Shown here: positions 51,555 through 60,232 of the stretch, in pieces
How the letters are laid out: every line of letters begins with the position of its first letter
Position numbering within the stretch: the stretch's first letter is position 1
Assembly: GCF_018829635.1 (NCBI RefSeq)
Contig: NZ_JAHKKG010000011.1
Span: 310,001-374,000, forward strand
Source of the DNA: Paractinoplanes bogorensis
GTDB lineage: Bacteria; Actinomycetota; Actinomycetes; Mycobacteriales; Micromonosporaceae
Length of the DNA: 64,000 nucleotides
Reading direction: 5' to 3'
Translations under genes and position numbers: made by a program
Notes under the pieces: generated by a model
What the model was told of the DNA's origin: nothing
The model's input: only the letters and a program-made list of their open reading frames with translations
Databases searched by the model: none

Positions 51555-52697
51555 TCAGGCGCCGCCCTCGGTCAGGGTCACCTCGGCCGGCGCGAACGAC
51601 GTGCCGTTCACGTCGACCCCGGCCGCCTTGGCCGCGGTGATCGCCTGGTTGATGTAGTCGTTGGTGAAGGCCATGCCCTCGGGGGCCTTGGTCAGCACCG
51701 AGTCGCCGGTCTGGTTCTTGGTGGTCATCGAGATGTCCACGGTCTGCTTCCAGGCCGCGTCGTCGATCACGCCGACCCCGCCCGCGGCGGGCCAGATCAG
51801 TTTGTTGACCTCGTTCATCTGCCACAGCTGGTGGCTCTTGCCGAGCTTCGAGCCCTTGGCCACCACCAGGTCACGGCACTTCTCGGCGTTGTCGCGGCAG
51901 AACGCCCAGCCCTGGATGGTGGCGGTCAGGAACTTCACCGTCTGCTGCTGGTAGGCCGGGTCGCTGAGCTTCTCGGTGTTGGCCCACACCGCGTCCTGGA
52001 GCATCGAGGAACCCTCGGTCTTCCAGTCGATGATCGAGAAGTCGTCGGCCGTGTAGAGCTTGCCGGTGGCCGGGTTCTTGGCCTCGAGCAGCTGGGCGTA
52101 CTCGTTGTAGCTCATCGCCTGGGCGGCGTCGATCTCCTTCTTGAGCAGCGCCTGCATGTCGAACTGCTGCTGCACGAGGGTGACGTCCTTGCCCGGGTCG
52201 AGGCCGGCCTTGGTCATGCCGGCGAACAGCTCGAACTCGTTGCCGAAGCCCCAGTTGCCGACCTTCTTGCCCTTGAGGTCGGCCGCCTTGGTGATGCCGC
52301 TGTCCTTCCAGGCCACCTGGTAGGTGCCGGAGCGTCCGAAGATCTGCCCGACGTCGGTGATGCCCGCGCCCTGCTCACGCGAGGCGAGCGCCTTGGGTAC
52401 CCAGGCCACCGCGTAGTCGGCCTTGCCCTGGGCCAGCACGGTCTGCGGGACGATGTCGACGCCGCCCTCGAGCAGCTGCACGTCGAGGCCCTGGGCCTTG
52501 TAGAACCCCTGGTCGACGGCGGCGATGTAGCCGGCGAACTGGGCCTGGAAGAACCACTGCAGCTGCAGCTTGACCGGCGTGAGGGTGCCGCCGCTGCCGC
52601 CCGGGGCGGGCGTGCTGGTGTCCTGGTCGGCGGTGCCGCAGCCGGCCAGCACGAGGGTGGCGGCGGCGATGGCGCTGACTATCCGGATTCGTCGCAT
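51555..52697 (-). CDS. ABC-transporter substrate-binding lipoprotein (NMT1/THI5-like)
   Basis: A 380-residue lipoprotein (lipobox AATLVLAGC, Cys 20) with an NMT1/THI5-like periplasmic-binding fold: LQWFFQAQFAGYIAAVDQGFYKAQGLDV. This group takes up thiamine precursors, pyrimidines and related rings. ATG 52697 has GGAG 7 nt upstream. Neighbouring dihydropyrimidinase and beta-ureidopropionase point to a pyrimidine or hydantoin ligand; that is inference. Confidence 0.92.
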   Translation of the reverse strand: MRRIRIVSAIAAATLVLAGCGTADQDTSTPAPGGSGGTLTPVKLQLQWFFQAQFAGYIAAVDQGFYKAQGLDVQLLEGGVDIVPQTVLAQGKADYAVAWVPKALASREQGAGITDVGQIFGRSGTYQVAWKDSGITKAADLKGKKVGNWGFGNEFELFAGMTKAGLDPGKDVTLVQQQFDMQALLKKEIDAAQAMSYNEYAQLLEAKNPATGKLYTADDFSIIDWKTEGSSMLQDAVWANTEKLSDPAYQQQTVKFLTATIQGWAFCRDNAEKCRDLVVAKGSKLGKSHQLWQMNEVNKLIWPAAGGVGVIDDAAWKQTVDISMTTKNQTGDSVLTKAPEGMAFTNDYINQAITAAKAAGVDVNGTSFAPAEVTLTEGGA

Positions 52698-52723
52698 GGC
52701 GGTCTCCGTTTTCGAGAAGGGCG

Positions 52724-52749
52724 TTGTCCACAATCGGCGGTTGTCCACA
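52724..52749 (+). other. Pair of DnaA-box-like 9-mers upstream of the binding-protein gene
   Basis: TTGTCCACA occurs at 52724-52732 and again at 52741-52749, spaced 17 bp, in the 159-bp gap between the permease and binding-protein genes. Both copies match the actinobacterial DnaA-box consensus exactly. Confidence 0.5.
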
Positions 52750-52811
52750 GGGCTCCCGCACGATCGCGCGAAATTTGACAGGGTGGCTGTGTGGGATGGG
52801 GGCTTCCCCCT

Positions 52812-52850
52812 GGGAGGGCGGGCTCCGCCTCGGGGGCTGCCTCGGGGGCT
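52812..52850 (+). repeat. Short tandem repeat in the permease/binding-protein gap
   Basis: CCTCGGGGGCTG is repeated twice in tandem (near 52829-52852), next to a GC-rich stretch GGGAGGGCGGGCTCCGCC that can fold. It may attenuate or process the operon message between the permease and binding-protein genes. Confidence 0.5.
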
Positions 52851-52856
52851 GAAAAA

Positions 52857-53621
52857 TCAGGCGATCAACCGGCTGCGCCAGGGCATGGCGAGCCGTTCGA
52901 GCAGAAGCGTGGTGAGGTAGAAGACGAGTCCGAGCAGGCAGGCGCCGACCACGAAGGCCCAGGCACGGGGATAAGCGGTGAACGCGGCGGCCGACGTGAT
53001 CCGTGAGCCGAGCCCGTTCTGCAGGCCACCGAAATACTCGGCGACCACCGCGGCGATGACGGCCAGCGACGACGCCTGCCGCAGGCCGGTGAAGACGTGG
53101 GGGAGCGACCCGGGCAGGCGCACCTTCACGGCGAAGGTCCAGCCACTGGCCGCGTACGTGTGCATGAGTTCCTGATGCAGCGGGCTGACCTCGCGCAGGC
53201 CGCGCAGCGTGTTGATGAAGACCGGGAAGAACACGATGATCGCGGCGACCAGGCGGCGCGGGATGCTGCTGGTCGACTCGAACATGTTGTTGAGGATCGG
53301 GGCCAGCGCGATGATCGGCAGCGCGTTGAGCACCGCCGCGAACGGGATCGACACCTCGGACAGCGGCCGGAACCGGCTGGACACCATGGCCGCCAGCACC
53401 GCCACCACCGAACCGCCGATCAGCCCGATCAGCGCGTTGGTGCCGCTGGCCAGGGCCGCTTCCCAGATGTTCTGGCGCTGCTCGACGAACTGGGCCCAGA
53501 TCGCCGACGGCGCGGGCAGAATGAACGGCGCGATCCGGCCCGCCGTCACCGTGACCTCCCAGAGCACGATGGCCAGGATGCCCACGACCACGGGCGGGAG
53601 GACGGCGCGCGCCCACTTCAC
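52857..53621 (-). CDS. ABC-transporter permease (SsuC/TauC type)
   Basis: A 254-residue permease with six hydrophobic helices. The EAA-loop region HTYAASGWTFAVKVRLPGSLPHVFTGLR is typical of the nitrate/taurine/pyrimidine permeases. The GTG 53621 overlaps the stop of the ATPase gene as GTGA. Confidence 0.93.
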   Translation of the reverse strand: MKWARAVLPPVVVGILAIVLWEVTVTAGRIAPFILPAPSAIWAQFVEQRQNIWEAALASGTNALIGLIGGSVVAVLAAMVSSRFRPLSEVSIPFAAVLNALPIIALAPILNNMFESTSSIPRRLVAAIIVFFPVFINTLRGLREVSPLHQELMHTYAASGWTFAVKVRLPGSLPHVFTGLRQASSLAVIAAVVAEYFGGLQNGLGSRITSAAAFTAYPRAWAFVVGACLLGLVFYLTTLLLERLAMPWRSRLIA

Positions 53622-54397
53622 GAGGCGCTCTTCAAGGGAGAACCCCGCAGCGCCTGCCGCACGGACGTGACGCACTCGAAATAGTGCGGAGACTGCCGCC
53701 CGGCCTCGTCCCGGCTGTCGAGGGAGATGTCGATGGACGCGGTGATCCGCCCGGGCCGCGCCGACATCACCACGACCCGGTTGGAGAGGAACACCGCTTC
53801 CGAGATCGAGTGCGTGACGAAGACCGTGCTGGTGCCGGTCTTGGCGCAGATCGCGAGCAGCTCGGACTGCAGCCGCTCGCGGGTCATCTCGTCGAGCGCC
53901 CCGAACGGCTCGTCCATCAGCAGCAGCGGCGGCTGTACGGCCAGGGCCCGCGCGATGGCGACGCGCTGCTGCATGCCGCCGGACAGCTGGGCCGGGTAGT
54001 GCCCGGCGAACTCCTCGAGCCCGACCAGCGCGAGCATCTCGGACGCCTTGGCCTTGCGCTCGGCCCGCGACAGCCCGCGCAGTTCGAGGGGCAGCTCGAC
54101 GTTCTTGAGCACGGTCCGCCATTCGAACAGGCCGGCCTGCTGGAAGGCGATGCCGTACGCCTGTTCCTTGCGCGCCGCCCCGGCCGTCTTGCCGGCCACC
54201 GTGATCGTGCCGGTGCTGGGCGCGATCAGGTCGGCGATCAGGCGCAACAGGGTGCTCTTGCCGCACCCGGACGGGCCGATCAGCGACACGAACTCGCCTG
54301 TTTTTATTTCAAGATCAATATCGGACAGGGCGACGACCTCGTCCGTACGCCCCTGGTTGAAGATCTTGCTGACCGAGGAGACCGAAACGGCAGTCAC
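53618..54397 (-). CDS. ABC-transporter ATP-binding protein
   Basis: A 259-residue NitT/TauT-type ATPase. Walker A GPSGCGKST, Q-loop FQQAGLFEW, signature LSGGMQQR, Walker B LLLMDEPFGALD and switch His in VFVTHSISEA are all present. GTG 54397 overlaps the upstream permease stop as GTGA. It powers uptake with the two flanking permeases. Confidence 0.96.
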   Translation of the reverse strand: MTAVSVSSVSKIFNQGRTDEVVALSDIDLEIKTGEFVSLIGPSGCGKSTLLRLIADLIAPSTGTITVAGKTAGAARKEQAYGIAFQQAGLFEWRTVLKNVELPLELRGLSRAERKAKASEMLALVGLEEFAGHYPAQLSGGMQQRVAIARALAVQPPLLLMDEPFGALDEMTRERLQSELLAICAKTGTSTVFVTHSISEAVFLSNRVVVMSARPGRITASIDISLDSRDEAGRQSPHYFECVTSVRQALRGSPLKSAS

Positions 54398-55236
54398 AGT
54401 GTCACCACCTCCACGTGGCGGCGGTGCCGCATCAGCGGCAGTTCCAGCAGGCTGACAAGACCGGCGACGACCAGGCCGAGCAGGGCGGCGCCGAGCATCG
54501 CGGTGTAGACCTTGGCGGGGTCCGAGGTGGCCTCACGCGAGTACTCGATGATCAGGCGGCCGATGCCGCCCCGGGTGCCGGTGGAGATCTCGCCGACCAC
54601 CGCGCCGACCACCGCGGCCGCCCCGGCCAGGCGCAGCGCCGGGAACAGGTAGGGCAGCGAGGCCGGGAACCGCAGCTTGACCAGCGTGCGCCACCACCCG
54701 GCGGCATAGCTGCGCATCAGCTCGACACCGGCCGAGCCGGGCGACTGCAGGCCGCGCAGCATGCCCACCGCGACCGGGAAGAAGGCGAGATAGGCGGCGA
54801 TCACCGAGACCGTCATCCAGGCCGGCATGATCGTGCCGCCCCACCCGGCCACCAGCGGGGCGAGCGCCACCAGGGGCACCGTCTGCGAGAGGATCACGTA
54901 CGGCAGAAGGCCCCGCTCGACAATCCGGAAGCGCTGCATCGCGACCGCCAGCAGCAGTCCCACGAGCGCCCCGATGACGAACCCGGCGGCCGTGATGCCC
55001 AGCGTGAACAGGCACGCGCTGATCACCACGATCCAGACCGGCCGGCCGCCCGTCATCTCGGGGCGGCTCAGCCGTTCGATCACCGTCCACAGGTGGGGCA
55101 TGGAGAGGTCGTCCGCCCGCGGCAGGATCCGGACGCCGAGAACGACCGTCCCCTCCGGGTTGCCGACGAGCTTGTAGCCCTCCCAGAGCACGACGAAGAC
55201 CGCCAGCCCGATGAGGACATACGCGACCTTCTTCAC
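54394..55236 (-). CDS. ABC-transporter permease (SsuC/TauC type)
   Basis: A 280-residue permease with six or seven hydrophobic segments and the EAA-like loop RSYAAGWWRTLVKLRFPASLPYLFPALRLAG. It is a second, non-identical permease, so the pore is probably a heterodimer with the 52857 product. GTG 55236 overlaps the oxidoreductase stop. Confidence 0.93.
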   Translation of the reverse strand: MKKVAYVLIGLAVFVVLWEGYKLVGNPEGTVVLGVRILPRADDLSMPHLWTVIERLSRPEMTGGRPVWIVVISACLFTLGITAAGFVIGALVGLLLAVAMQRFRIVERGLLPYVILSQTVPLVALAPLVAGWGGTIMPAWMTVSVIAAYLAFFPVAVGMLRGLQSPGSAGVELMRSYAAGWWRTLVKLRFPASLPYLFPALRLAGAAAVVGAVVGEISTGTRGGIGRLIIEYSREATSDPAKVYTAMLGAALLGLVVAGLVSLLELPLMRHRRHVEVVTL

Positions 55237-56228
55237 GACACCACCGGGATGATGCTTTTCCCGTACGCCTGCAGGGTCTCCTCTTTGGCGTCGTGCTGCA
55301 GATAGACCGCGAACTGGTCGACGCCCAGGGCCTTCAGCTCCTCGAGCCGTTCGATGTGCTTCTCGACCGGCCCGAGGATGCAGAAGCGGTCGACCACCTC
55401 GTCCGGCACGAAGGTCGTGTGGGTGTTGCCCGCCCGCCCGTGCTCGGCGTAGTCGTAGCCCTCGCGGCCCTTGATGTAGTCGGTCAGCACCTGCGGGACC
55501 GTGCCGTCGCCGCCGTAGCGGGCCACGATGTCGGCCACGTGATTGCCGACCATGCCGCCGAACCAGCGGGTCTGCTCCCGCTGGTGGGCCAGGTCGTCGC
55601 CCACGTAGGCCGGTGCGGCGACACAGAACTTGATGCTCATCGGGTCGCGGCCGGCCCGCTCGGCCGCCTGGCGCACGGCCCCGATCATCCAGGCCGCGAT
55701 GTCCGGGTCGGCCAGCTGCAGGATGTAGCCGTCGCCGACCTCACCGGTCAGGGCCAGCGCCTTCGGCCCGTACGCGGCCACCCACACCTCGAGACGGCTG
55801 TCCGGGGCCCACGCGAACTGCTGCTCGGTGCCGCGCAGTTGCACCTTCTCGCCGTTGGCCAGCCCGCGGATCACCCCGATCGACTCGCGCAGCTGGGCCA
55901 GGCTCTGCGGCGGCGCGCCGAGCACCCGCAGCGCCGAGTCGCCCCGGCCGATGCCGCAGATCGTGCGGTTGCCGTACATCTCGTTGAGCGTGGCGAACAG
56001 CGAGGCGATGACCGTCCAGTCCCGGGTGCCCGGGTTGGTGACCATCGGCCCGACGATCACCCGTTCGGTCTCGTCCAGGATCTTGGAGTAGATGACGAAC
56101 GGCTCCTGCCAGAGCACGTGCGAGTCGAAGGTCCAGACGTGGCTGAACCCCTTTTGTTCCGCCATCTTGGCCAGCTCGACCACTTCGAGGGCGGGCGGGT
56201 TGTTCTGCAGCACGACACCGATATCCAT
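55233..56228 (-). CDS. LLM-class F420-dependent oxidoreductase (TIGR03842-like)
   Basis: A 331-residue luciferase-like TIM-barrel enzyme. MDIGVVLQNNPPALEVVELAKMAEQKGF and the glycine-rich ICGIGRGDSALRVLG segment fit the F420-dependent TIGR03842 subgroup. That group is often encoded beside dihydropyrimidinases. Its reaction is not known. ATG 56228 chosen because the preceding 14 codons are polar and non-conserved. It follows the dihydropyrimidinase by 52 bp. Confidence 0.88.
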   Translation of the reverse strand: MDIGVVLQNNPPALEVVELAKMAEQKGFSHVWTFDSHVLWQEPFVIYSKILDETERVIVGPMVTNPGTRDWTVIASLFATLNEMYGNRTICGIGRGDSALRVLGAPPQSLAQLRESIGVIRGLANGEKVQLRGTEQQFAWAPDSRLEVWVAAYGPKALALTGEVGDGYILQLADPDIAAWMIGAVRQAAERAGRDPMSIKFCVAAPAYVGDDLAHQREQTRWFGGMVGNHVADIVARYGGDGTVPQVLTDYIKGREGYDYAEHGRAGNTHTTFVPDEVVDRFCILGPVEKHIERLEELKALGVDQFAVYLQHDAKEETLQAYGKSIIPVVS

Positions 56229-56280
56229 TGTGCCTTTTTTATTCTGGGGTTTTCCGCCGCGGTCAGACACAGTGCTCCCG

Positions 56281-57684
56281 TCAGACCAGGTAGTCGGAGA
56301 GGCCGCGCGGCACGTACTTGCCGCGGCCGGCGCGACCGGTGTATTCGCCGCCGGACGCGATGACCTCGCCCCGGGACAGGACCGTGTCGACCTTGCCGTC
56401 GATCTCCCAGCCCTCCCAGGCCGAGTAGTCCATGTTCATGTGGTGCGTCTCGACGCTGATCCGGGTGCGCCCGTTCGGGTCGTAGAGCACGATGTCGGCG
56501 TCCGAGCCGGGCGCGATGATGCCCTTGCGCGGGTACATGCCGAACATCCGGGCCGGGGTGGTCGCGATCGTCTCGACCCAGCGCGCGAGCGACAGCTTGC
56601 CGTCGACCACGCCCTGGTAGAGCAGGTCGACGCGGTGCTCGACGCTGCCGATGCCGTTCGGGATCTTGGAGAAGTCGCCGATCCCCATCTCCTTCTGGTC
56701 CTTCATGCAGAAGGGACAGTGGTCGGTCGAGACCACGGAGAGGTCGTTGGTGCGCAGGCCCTGCCACAGGTCGGCCCGGTGGTTCTCGTGCTTGCTGCGC
56801 AGGGGAGTGGAGCAGACCCACTTGGCGCCGTCGAAGCCGGGCGCGCCGAGCTGGTCCTCCAGCGTCAGGTAGAGGTATTGCGGGCAGGTCTCGGCGAACA
56901 CGTTGCGGCCCAGGTCGCGGGCGGCCTTGACCTGTTCCAGGGCCTTGGAGGCGCTCAGGTGCACGATGTAGAGCGGGCAGTCGGCGGCCACACTGGCGAG
57001 CCAGATGGCCCGGCTGGTGGCCTCGGCCTCGAGCTCCTGCGGCCGGGTGATGCCGTGGAAGATCGGGTCGGTCTCGCCGCGCTCGAGGGCCTGCTTGACC
57101 AGCACGTCGATGGCCGGGCCGTTCTCCGCGTGCATCATGATCAGGGCGCCGTTGTCGCGGGCCTTCTGCATCGCGCGCAGGATCTGGCCGTCGTCCGAGT
57201 AGAAGACGCCCGGGTACGCCATGAACAGTTTGAAGCTGGTGATGCCCTCACTGGCCACGAGCTGGTCCATGGCCTTGAGCGAATCGTCGTCCACGCCCCC
57301 GACGATCATATGGAAGCCGTAGTCGATGTGGCACTGGCCGGCCGTCTTGGCGTGCCACGCGGCCAGACCGTCCTGCACCACCTCGCCGTACCGCTGGATG
57401 GCGAAGTCGATGATCGTGGTGGTGCCGCCGATCGCCGCCGCCCGGGTGCCGGTGTCGAAGGTGTCGCTGGCCTCGGTGCCGCCGAACGGCATCTGCATGT
57501 GGGTGTGGGCGTCGATCGCGCCCGGGATCACGTACTTGCCGGTCGCGTCGATGACGTCGGGTCCCTCGGCCGGGCCACGACCGGGGGCGAAGATGGCCGC
57601 GATCGTCTCGCCGTCGACGAGCACGTCCGCCGCGTACGGGCCCGTCGGGCCGATGACCGTCCCGCCCTTGATCAGGGTGCTCAC
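56281..57684 (-). CDS. hydA: Dihydropyrimidinase/hydantoinase
   Basis: A 467-residue amidohydrolase that opens dihydropyrimidine or hydantoin rings. Zinc motif DAHTHMQ, the carbamylated-Lys segment GITSFKLFMAYPG, HAENG, IVHLSASKA and VSTDHCPF are intact. GTG 57684 overlaps the beta-ureidopropionase stop as GTGA. Dihydropyrimidine is the likely substrate because the next enzyme of that path precedes it. Confidence 0.95.
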   Translation of the reverse strand: MSTLIKGGTVIGPTGPYAADVLVDGETIAAIFAPGRGPAEGPDVIDATGKYVIPGAIDAHTHMQMPFGGTEASDTFDTGTRAAAIGGTTTIIDFAIQRYGEVVQDGLAAWHAKTAGQCHIDYGFHMIVGGVDDDSLKAMDQLVASEGITSFKLFMAYPGVFYSDDGQILRAMQKARDNGALIMMHAENGPAIDVLVKQALERGETDPIFHGITRPQELEAEATSRAIWLASVAADCPLYIVHLSASKALEQVKAARDLGRNVFAETCPQYLYLTLEDQLGAPGFDGAKWVCSTPLRSKHENHRADLWQGLRTNDLSVVSTDHCPFCMKDQKEMGIGDFSKIPNGIGSVEHRVDLLYQGVVDGKLSLARWVETIATTPARMFGMYPRKGIIAPGSDADIVLYDPNGRTRISVETHHMNMDYSAWEGWEIDGKVDTVLSRGEVIASGGEYTGRAGRGKYVPRGLSDYLV

Positions 57685-58520
57685 AGCTCCACCGTCCGGG
57701 TGTAGGCCTCCGGGCGGCGGTCGCGGTAGAACTGCCACCGTTCCCTCACGGTTTTGATCAGGCCGAGGTCGAGGTCTCGTACGATCAGCTCGGGGTTGTG
57801 GGTGTCACCGACCTCGCCGACGAACTTGCCCTCGGGGTCGACGAAGTAGCTCTGCCCGTAGAAGTCGTCGTCGCCCAGCGGCTCGATGCCGACCCGGTTG
57901 ATCGCGCCGATGAAGTACTCGTTGGCGACCGCGCTGGCCGGCTGCTCCAGCTGCCACAGATAGCTGGACAGGCCGCGGCTGGTGGCCGACGGGTTGAAGA
58001 CGATCTGCGCGCCGCCCAGGCCCAGCTCGCGCCAGCCCTCGGGGAAGTGCCGGTCGTAGCAGATGTAGACGCCGACCTTGCCGACCGCGGTGTCGAAGAC
58101 CGGGAAGCCGAGGTTGCCGGGGCGGAAGTAGAACTTCTCCCAGAAGCCGTTGACCTGCGGGATGTGGTGCTTGCGGTATTTGCCGAGATATTTGCCGTCG
58201 GCGTCGACCACGGCGGCGGTGTTGTAGAGGACGCCCTCCTGCTCCTTCTCGTACATGGGCAGGACCATCACCATGCCCAGTTCGGCGGCCAGCGCCTGGA
58301 AGCGCTCGGTGGTCGGACCGGGGATCGACTCGGCGTATTCGTAGTAGGCCGCGTCCTGCACCTGGCAGAAGTACGGGCCGTAGAACAGCTCCTGGAAGCA
58401 GATCACCTTCGCCCCCTGGGCGGCGGCGTCGCGGGCGTAGTCCTCGTGCGCCTTGATCATCGATTCTTTATCGCCCGTCCACGTTGTCTGGACGAGGGCG
58501 GCGCGAACGATGTCGCTCAT
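57681..58520 (-). CDS. Beta-ureidopropionase / N-carbamoyl hydrolase
   Basis: A 279-residue nitrilase-superfamily amidohydrolase with the Glu-Lys-Cys triad: CFQELFYGPYF, KYRKHHIPQVNGF, and Cys in ICYDRHFPEG. It would release beta-alanine, CO2 and ammonia from N-carbamoyl-beta-alanine. First gene of the operon; the ATG follows AAAGGGG. Opposite strand from the MocR gene, about 160 bp apart. Confidence 0.94.
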   Translation of the reverse strand: MSDIVRAALVQTTWTGDKESMIKAHEDYARDAAAQGAKVICFQELFYGPYFCQVQDAAYYEYAESIPGPTTERFQALAAELGMVMVLPMYEKEQEGVLYNTAAVVDADGKYLGKYRKHHIPQVNGFWEKFYFRPGNLGFPVFDTAVGKVGVYICYDRHFPEGWRELGLGGAQIVFNPSATSRGLSSYLWQLEQPASAVANEYFIGAINRVGIEPLGDDDFYGQSYFVDPEGKFVGEVGDTHNPELIVRDLDLGLIKTVRERWQFYRDRRPEAYTRTVEL

Positions 58521-58589
58521 GACTGCCCCTTTCGGTATTGCGGCGGCGCGGTGGAGCGCCCGTGATCGTGTGTCTACTCCCGGTCATAG

Positions 58590-58669
58590 CCCCAGCGCTA
58601 GGGGTTGAATGTCGGCTTCAGATGCCGTAGGACACTAACGACACAGATTCAGGCGTTCAATTGCCTGAA
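58590..58669. promoter_or_regulatory. Operators between the pyrimidine operon and the MocR gene
   Basis: Two inverted repeats lie here: CCCCAGCGCTAGGGG (58590-58604, near-palindromic) and TTCAGGC-N8-GCCTGAA (58648-58654 / 58663-58669, perfect 7-bp arms). The second lies just before the MocR ATG and is the better candidate for autoregulatory binding. Confidence 0.6.
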
Positions 58670-58678
58670 CGTAACGGA

Positions 58679-60073
58679 ATGTTTCGGAGAGGTAATTTGC
58701 TCGCGCTGATCACCGGGGCGGTCGACGACCGCAGCGCCCGGGGCATCGCGGCGGCCGTGAGCCGTCTGGTGACCGCGGGGCAGCTGCCCGCCGGCACCCG
58801 GTTGCCGACCGTCCGCGACGTCGCGCGCGAGCTCGGGGTCAGCCCGACGACGGTCAGCGAGGCGTGGCGCAGCCTGACCCGGGCCGGGGCGATCCAGACA
58901 CGCGGGCGGTCGGGCACGTTCGTCGCGGTGCCCGTGCTGCCCCGGCAGCGGTGGCGTTACTCGCAACTGGGCGATCCGGTGGCCGCGGTGTCACAAGATC
59001 TGTCGACCGGCGTACCGGACCATGACCTGTTGCCCGATCTGACCGACGCGCTCAAGCGGATCGGCGACGGGCGCCTGACCACGAGCTACCTGGACGCGCC
59101 GGTGCTGCCGGGGCTCGAGACGGTGCTGCGCGAGCGCTGGCCGTTCCCGCCCGAGCGGATGACCGTGGTCGACGGCGCTCTGGACGCGCACGACCGCGTC
59201 ATCGGCGAGGTGGTGCGCTTCGGCGACCACGTGGTCGTCGAGAACCCGGCCTTCCCGCCGCTGCTCGACCTGCTGCAGACCGTCGGGGCGACCGTGGTCG
59301 GGGTGCCGATGGACGCGTACGGGATGCGCCCCGATCGGCTGCACGGGGTGCTGGCCGACTATCCCGCCGTCGCCGTCTTCCTGCAGCCCCGCGCCCACAA
59401 CCCGACCGGCGTCAGCATGACCGGCACGCGGGCGGCCGAGCTCGCTTCGGTGCTGCGCGGCTTCCCCGACTTGCTGGTGGTCGAGGACGACCACGCCGGT
59501 GACATCGCCACCGCCCCGCCGGTTTCGCTGGGCGCGTTTCTTCCGTCCCGGACGGTGCACGTGGCCAGCTTCTCCAAGAGCCATGGGCCCGACCTGCGGC
59601 TGGCGGCGGTCGGCGGTCCGGCTCGCGTGATCGCCGCGGTGGCCGATCGGCGCCTGCTCGGTCCCGGCTGGTCCAGCCGCCTGCTCCAGGGCGTGCTGCT
59701 CGACCTGCTCACCGACCCGGTTGCCGTCGCTGGAATCAACAAGGCCCGTTCCCTGTACGCGTCTCGGCGCGCATCCTTGCTCACCGCGTTGCACGATCGG
59801 GGGGTGACGGCGACCGCGGCCGACGGCATCAACCTGTGGATGGCCGTCGACGACCAGCAGATCGCCATGGTCGCGCTCGCCGCCCACGGCATCGCCGTGT
59901 CTCCGGGCGCCCCGTTCTGTGTGACCCCGCTCGACAGCGATCACGTGCGGGTCACGGCCGGGCTGGTCGCGTCGGATGTCGAGGGCCTGGCCGACGTGCT
60001 GGCCTCCGCCGCATTGCTGGAAACCCGCGGAAGCGGCCCCCGGACGCGCCCGCACCCGCGAGGCTGGCGATGA
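58679..60073 (+). CDS. MocR/PdxR-type regulator (GntR helix-turn-helix + aminotransferase domain)
   Basis: A 464-residue chimera. Residues 1-75 are a GntR winged helix (LPTVRDVARELGVSPTTVSEAWRSLTRAGAIQTRGRSGTFVAV). The rest is a class I aminotransferase-like domain with NPTGVSMTG and the PLP Lys in SFSKSHGPDLR. MocR proteins sense PLP or an amine bound to it. Divergent from the pyrimidine operon and upstream of the aminotransferase, it probably controls both, perhaps via beta-alanine. ATG 58679; TTG 58661 would fall in the operator. Confidence 0.9.
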   Translation: MFRRGNLLALITGAVDDRSARGIAAAVSRLVTAGQLPAGTRLPTVRDVARELGVSPTTVSEAWRSLTRAGAIQTRGRSGTFVAVPVLPRQRWRYSQLGDPVAAVSQDLSTGVPDHDLLPDLTDALKRIGDGRLTTSYLDAPVLPGLETVLRERWPFPPERMTVVDGALDAHDRVIGEVVRFGDHVVVENPAFPPLLDLLQTVGATVVGVPMDAYGMRPDRLHGVLADYPAVAVFLQPRAHNPTGVSMTGTRAAELASVLRGFPDLLVVEDDHAGDIATAPPVSLGAFLPSRTVHVASFSKSHGPDLRLAAVGGPARVIAAVADRRLLGPGWSSRLLQGVLLDLLTDPVAVAGINKARSLYASRRASLLTALHDRGVTATAADGINLWMAVDDQQIAMVALAAHGIAVSPGAPFCVTPLDSDHVRVTAGLVASDVEGLADVLASAALLETRGSGPRTRPHPRGWR

Positions 60074-60198
60074 CCTTGGGCGTAACCACTCACTCACGTC
60101 GCCCGGGTGGCTTTCGCGTTCTGGACGCGCCAGCGGCCAGCGGAATCCGCCCGGGTCCCCGCGGGAGCGGCGGTCCGTACCCACCACCCCGCCGGGAC

Positions 60199-60212
60199 AT
60201 CAAGATCTTGAT
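60199..60212 (+). promoter_or_regulatory. 14-bp palindrome upstream of the aminotransferase gene
   Basis: ATCAAGATCTTGAT is a perfect palindrome about 20 bp before the ATG, in a locally AT-rich patch of GC-rich DNA. It overlaps where a promoter would be and could be an operator. Confidence 0.5.
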
Positions 60213-60232
60213 CTTCTACTAGGGAGGCTTTC

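Noticed and set aside
52724..52749. Replication origin suggested by DnaA boxes.
   Set aside because: Only two boxes, no AT-rich unwinding region and no dnaA, dnaN or gyrase gene nearby.
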